DNA from: Paulinella micropora
Lineage: Eukaryota; Cercozoa; Imbricatea; Euglyphida
Length of the DNA stretch: 26,495 bases
Assembly (NCBI GenBank): GCA_009731375.1
Contig: BJOX01000087.1
Location: 564,735-591,229, forward strand
Reading direction: 5' to 3'
The notes under the pieces were generated by a model. It was not told where the DNA came from, did no database searches, and was given only the letters and a program-made list of their open reading frames with translations. Made by a program: the position numbers and the translations under genes. This document shows, in pieces, positions 20,760-26,495 of this stretch. Positions within the stretch are counted from its first letter, which is position 1; each line of letters starts with the position of its first letter.

Positions 20760-21209
20760 TGTCGGCGAAGCAACTCGACAAATTTCGACACCCTCCTTTT
20801 AAATTTTCACCACAAAGCTGAGGGGCTTTGGCCGCTGTTGAAGTCTTGAAAACCCTTAAGGGCTATTAGCCTTGGTTCTTCTCAAGTTGTCAGTGATCGA
20901 GGTGTCTGTTGGAAGGAGCAAAATAATTTTTGACCCACGATATGGCCAGATTTTGGATATTATAAATATCAGGCCTACAACTATCTGTTTACTGTGGGAT
21001 TTGCAGAGCCGTAAATAACGTTACATTCTTGTCTTTGTTCCTGTGCTCTTTCCAGGCACAGGAATTTGTCGAAGGCACAGCCTGTCTTGGTTTTCAACTT
21101 AAATTTCAGATTCTAGTATGGTTTTTGGATGTACTTGTTAGAACGAATGTAGTTACTTTTGTGGTTTTTTGGTGGACAAACAGACCCCTCCTGCTCCTGC
21201 TCCTCCTGC

Positions 21210-21295
<86 letters not shown>

Positions 21296-21312
21296 GTCGT
21301 CGTCATCATCAT
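21210..21312. repeat. (ATC)n microsatellite
   Basis: A nearly pure ATC/TCA array of about 100 bp ends in (GTC) variants. Confidence 0.95.
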
Positions 21313-21561
21313 TTCCTTTTTTTGCTATTCTAAATATTGCTCCGCTTAATCTGTTAATCTCTCCTTAAGTTGTTCGTCGTCATCACAGCACTGTAAGTGA
21401 GTATAATTGACTGTTTAATCAGGTACCCTTATTTTGATGAAAGGCGTCCCCAAAAAGTATAACTCAAGATGACAAGTTCTAATTTAGTTATGAATGTCAA
21501 CAACAACCATATGGAGAAGTATTGAGAGCAACTAAAAAGCCAGAAAAAAAGAAGTGCTGCA

Positions 21562-21602
21562 GCTGCTGTTGTTGTTGTTGTTGTTGTTGTTTTTGTTGTT
21601 GC

Positions 21603-21637
<35 letters not shown>

Positions 21638-21760
21638 TTCTTGTTGTTGTCGTTGTTGTTGTTATTGTTGTTGTTTGCTGTTGTTGTTGTTGTTCAATTT
21701 AATAATAATAATAAAACTTAAACAAAGTATTTAAAATGCAAGATGTTGTTGTTACTGTTC

Positions 21761-21837
<77 letters not shown>

Positions 21838-21980
21838 CAATTTAATGTTGTTGTTGTTGTTGTTGTTGTGGTTGTTGTTGTGGTTGTGGTTGTGGTTGTT
21901 GTTGTTGTTGTTGTTGCTGTTGTTGTCGTCGTCGTCGTCGTTGTTGTTGTTGTTGTTGTTGCTGTTGCTGCTGCTGCTGC

Positions 21981-22013
<33 letters not shown>

Positions 22014-22022
22014 CGTTGTTCC
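21562..22022. repeat. (TTG)n microsatellite
   Basis: Two long TTG arrays (to about 21693 and from 21743) carry GGTTGT, GTC and GCT variants. An AT-rich insert at about 21694-21742 separates them. The motif TTCAATTTAAT appears after each array (about 21692 and 21836), so the arrays themselves look duplicated. Confidence 0.95.
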
Positions 22023-22095
22023 TGATATTGTTCTTGTTATTCTTATAATTATCGTTTTTATTCAATATCCGTCAAACCTTTGGCAGCACGCAAGG

Positions 22096-26371
<4,276 letters not shown>

Positions 26372-26402
<31 letters not shown>

Positions 26403-26445
26403 CCTCTCTCCCTCTCCCTCTCTCCCTCTCTCCCTCTCTCCCTCT

Positions 26446-26495
<50 letters not shown>
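26372..26495. repeat. (CT)n microsatellite to window end
   Basis: Polypyrimidine CT repeat with CCCT variants continues the intron after carboxypeptidase exon 5 and runs off the window. No further exon is visible. Confidence 0.95.

Larger units (their letters stand above)
20760..22095. other. Intergenic region between divergent genes
   Basis: The 1336 bp between the two divergent start codons should hold both promoters. 20760-21200 is unique sequence without a convincing ORF. (ATC)n is at about 21210-21312. (TTG)n with variants fills about 21562-21700 and 21743-22022, which is just 5' of the carboxypeptidase start. No TATA or initiator element can be called reliably. Confidence 0.55.

Overview
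This is eukaryotic nuclear DNA. It has spliceosomal introns, a Ty3-type LTR retrotransposon, foldback/MITE-like elements, (TTAGGG)n tracts and very heavy microsatellite content. The species cannot be fixed from the sequence. Short exons, GC-rich coding segments, repeat-filled introns and a mix of GT and GC donors suit a protist or alga at least as well as an animal. Three assembly gaps (5364-6313, 15471-15480, 20064-20323) limit the reading.

Layout. 1-4369 is a degraded repeat zone: two foldback inverted repeats, an ORF with weak likeness to non-LTR retrotransposon ORF1 proteins, a coiled-coil ORF and a near-perfect 51-bp palindrome. 4370-14715 is one LTR retrotransposon on the minus strand, bounded by two 247-bp TG...CA LTRs that differ at 5 positions. 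Its primer-binding site, polypurine tract, gag and pol (protease, RT, RNase H, integrase) can all be located. Gag and pol lie in the same frame, separated by one UGA in a UGA-CGG context. A frameshift just after the RT YIDD motif breaks this copy. 14716-18125 holds MITE-like foldbacks and microsatellites.

18126-25947 carries two split genes, divergently transcribed and pieced together here from tiny exons. The minus-strand gene (20759 down to about 18176) encodes a tetratricopeptide-repeat protein. The plus-strand gene (22096 to beyond 25947) encodes an M14-family zinc carboxypeptidase with HGDE and NLNR motifs. Reading phase is kept across nearly all junctions, although several introns are almost pure tetranucleotide, pentanucleotide or dinucleotide repeat.

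The most unusual observation is that exon edges are copied into the neighbouring introns together with their splice sites. The 3' end of carboxypeptidase exon 4 plus its GT donor recurs five times downstream. The 3' end of exon 5 plus its donor recurs twice. In the TPR gene, the acceptor plus exon start of two exons recurs once each. I call these splice-junction echoes. They suggest that exon edges take part in microsatellite expansion and leave decoy splice sites. Two telomere-repeat tracts in facing orientation also lie in the carboxypeptidase introns, one of them inside a MITE.
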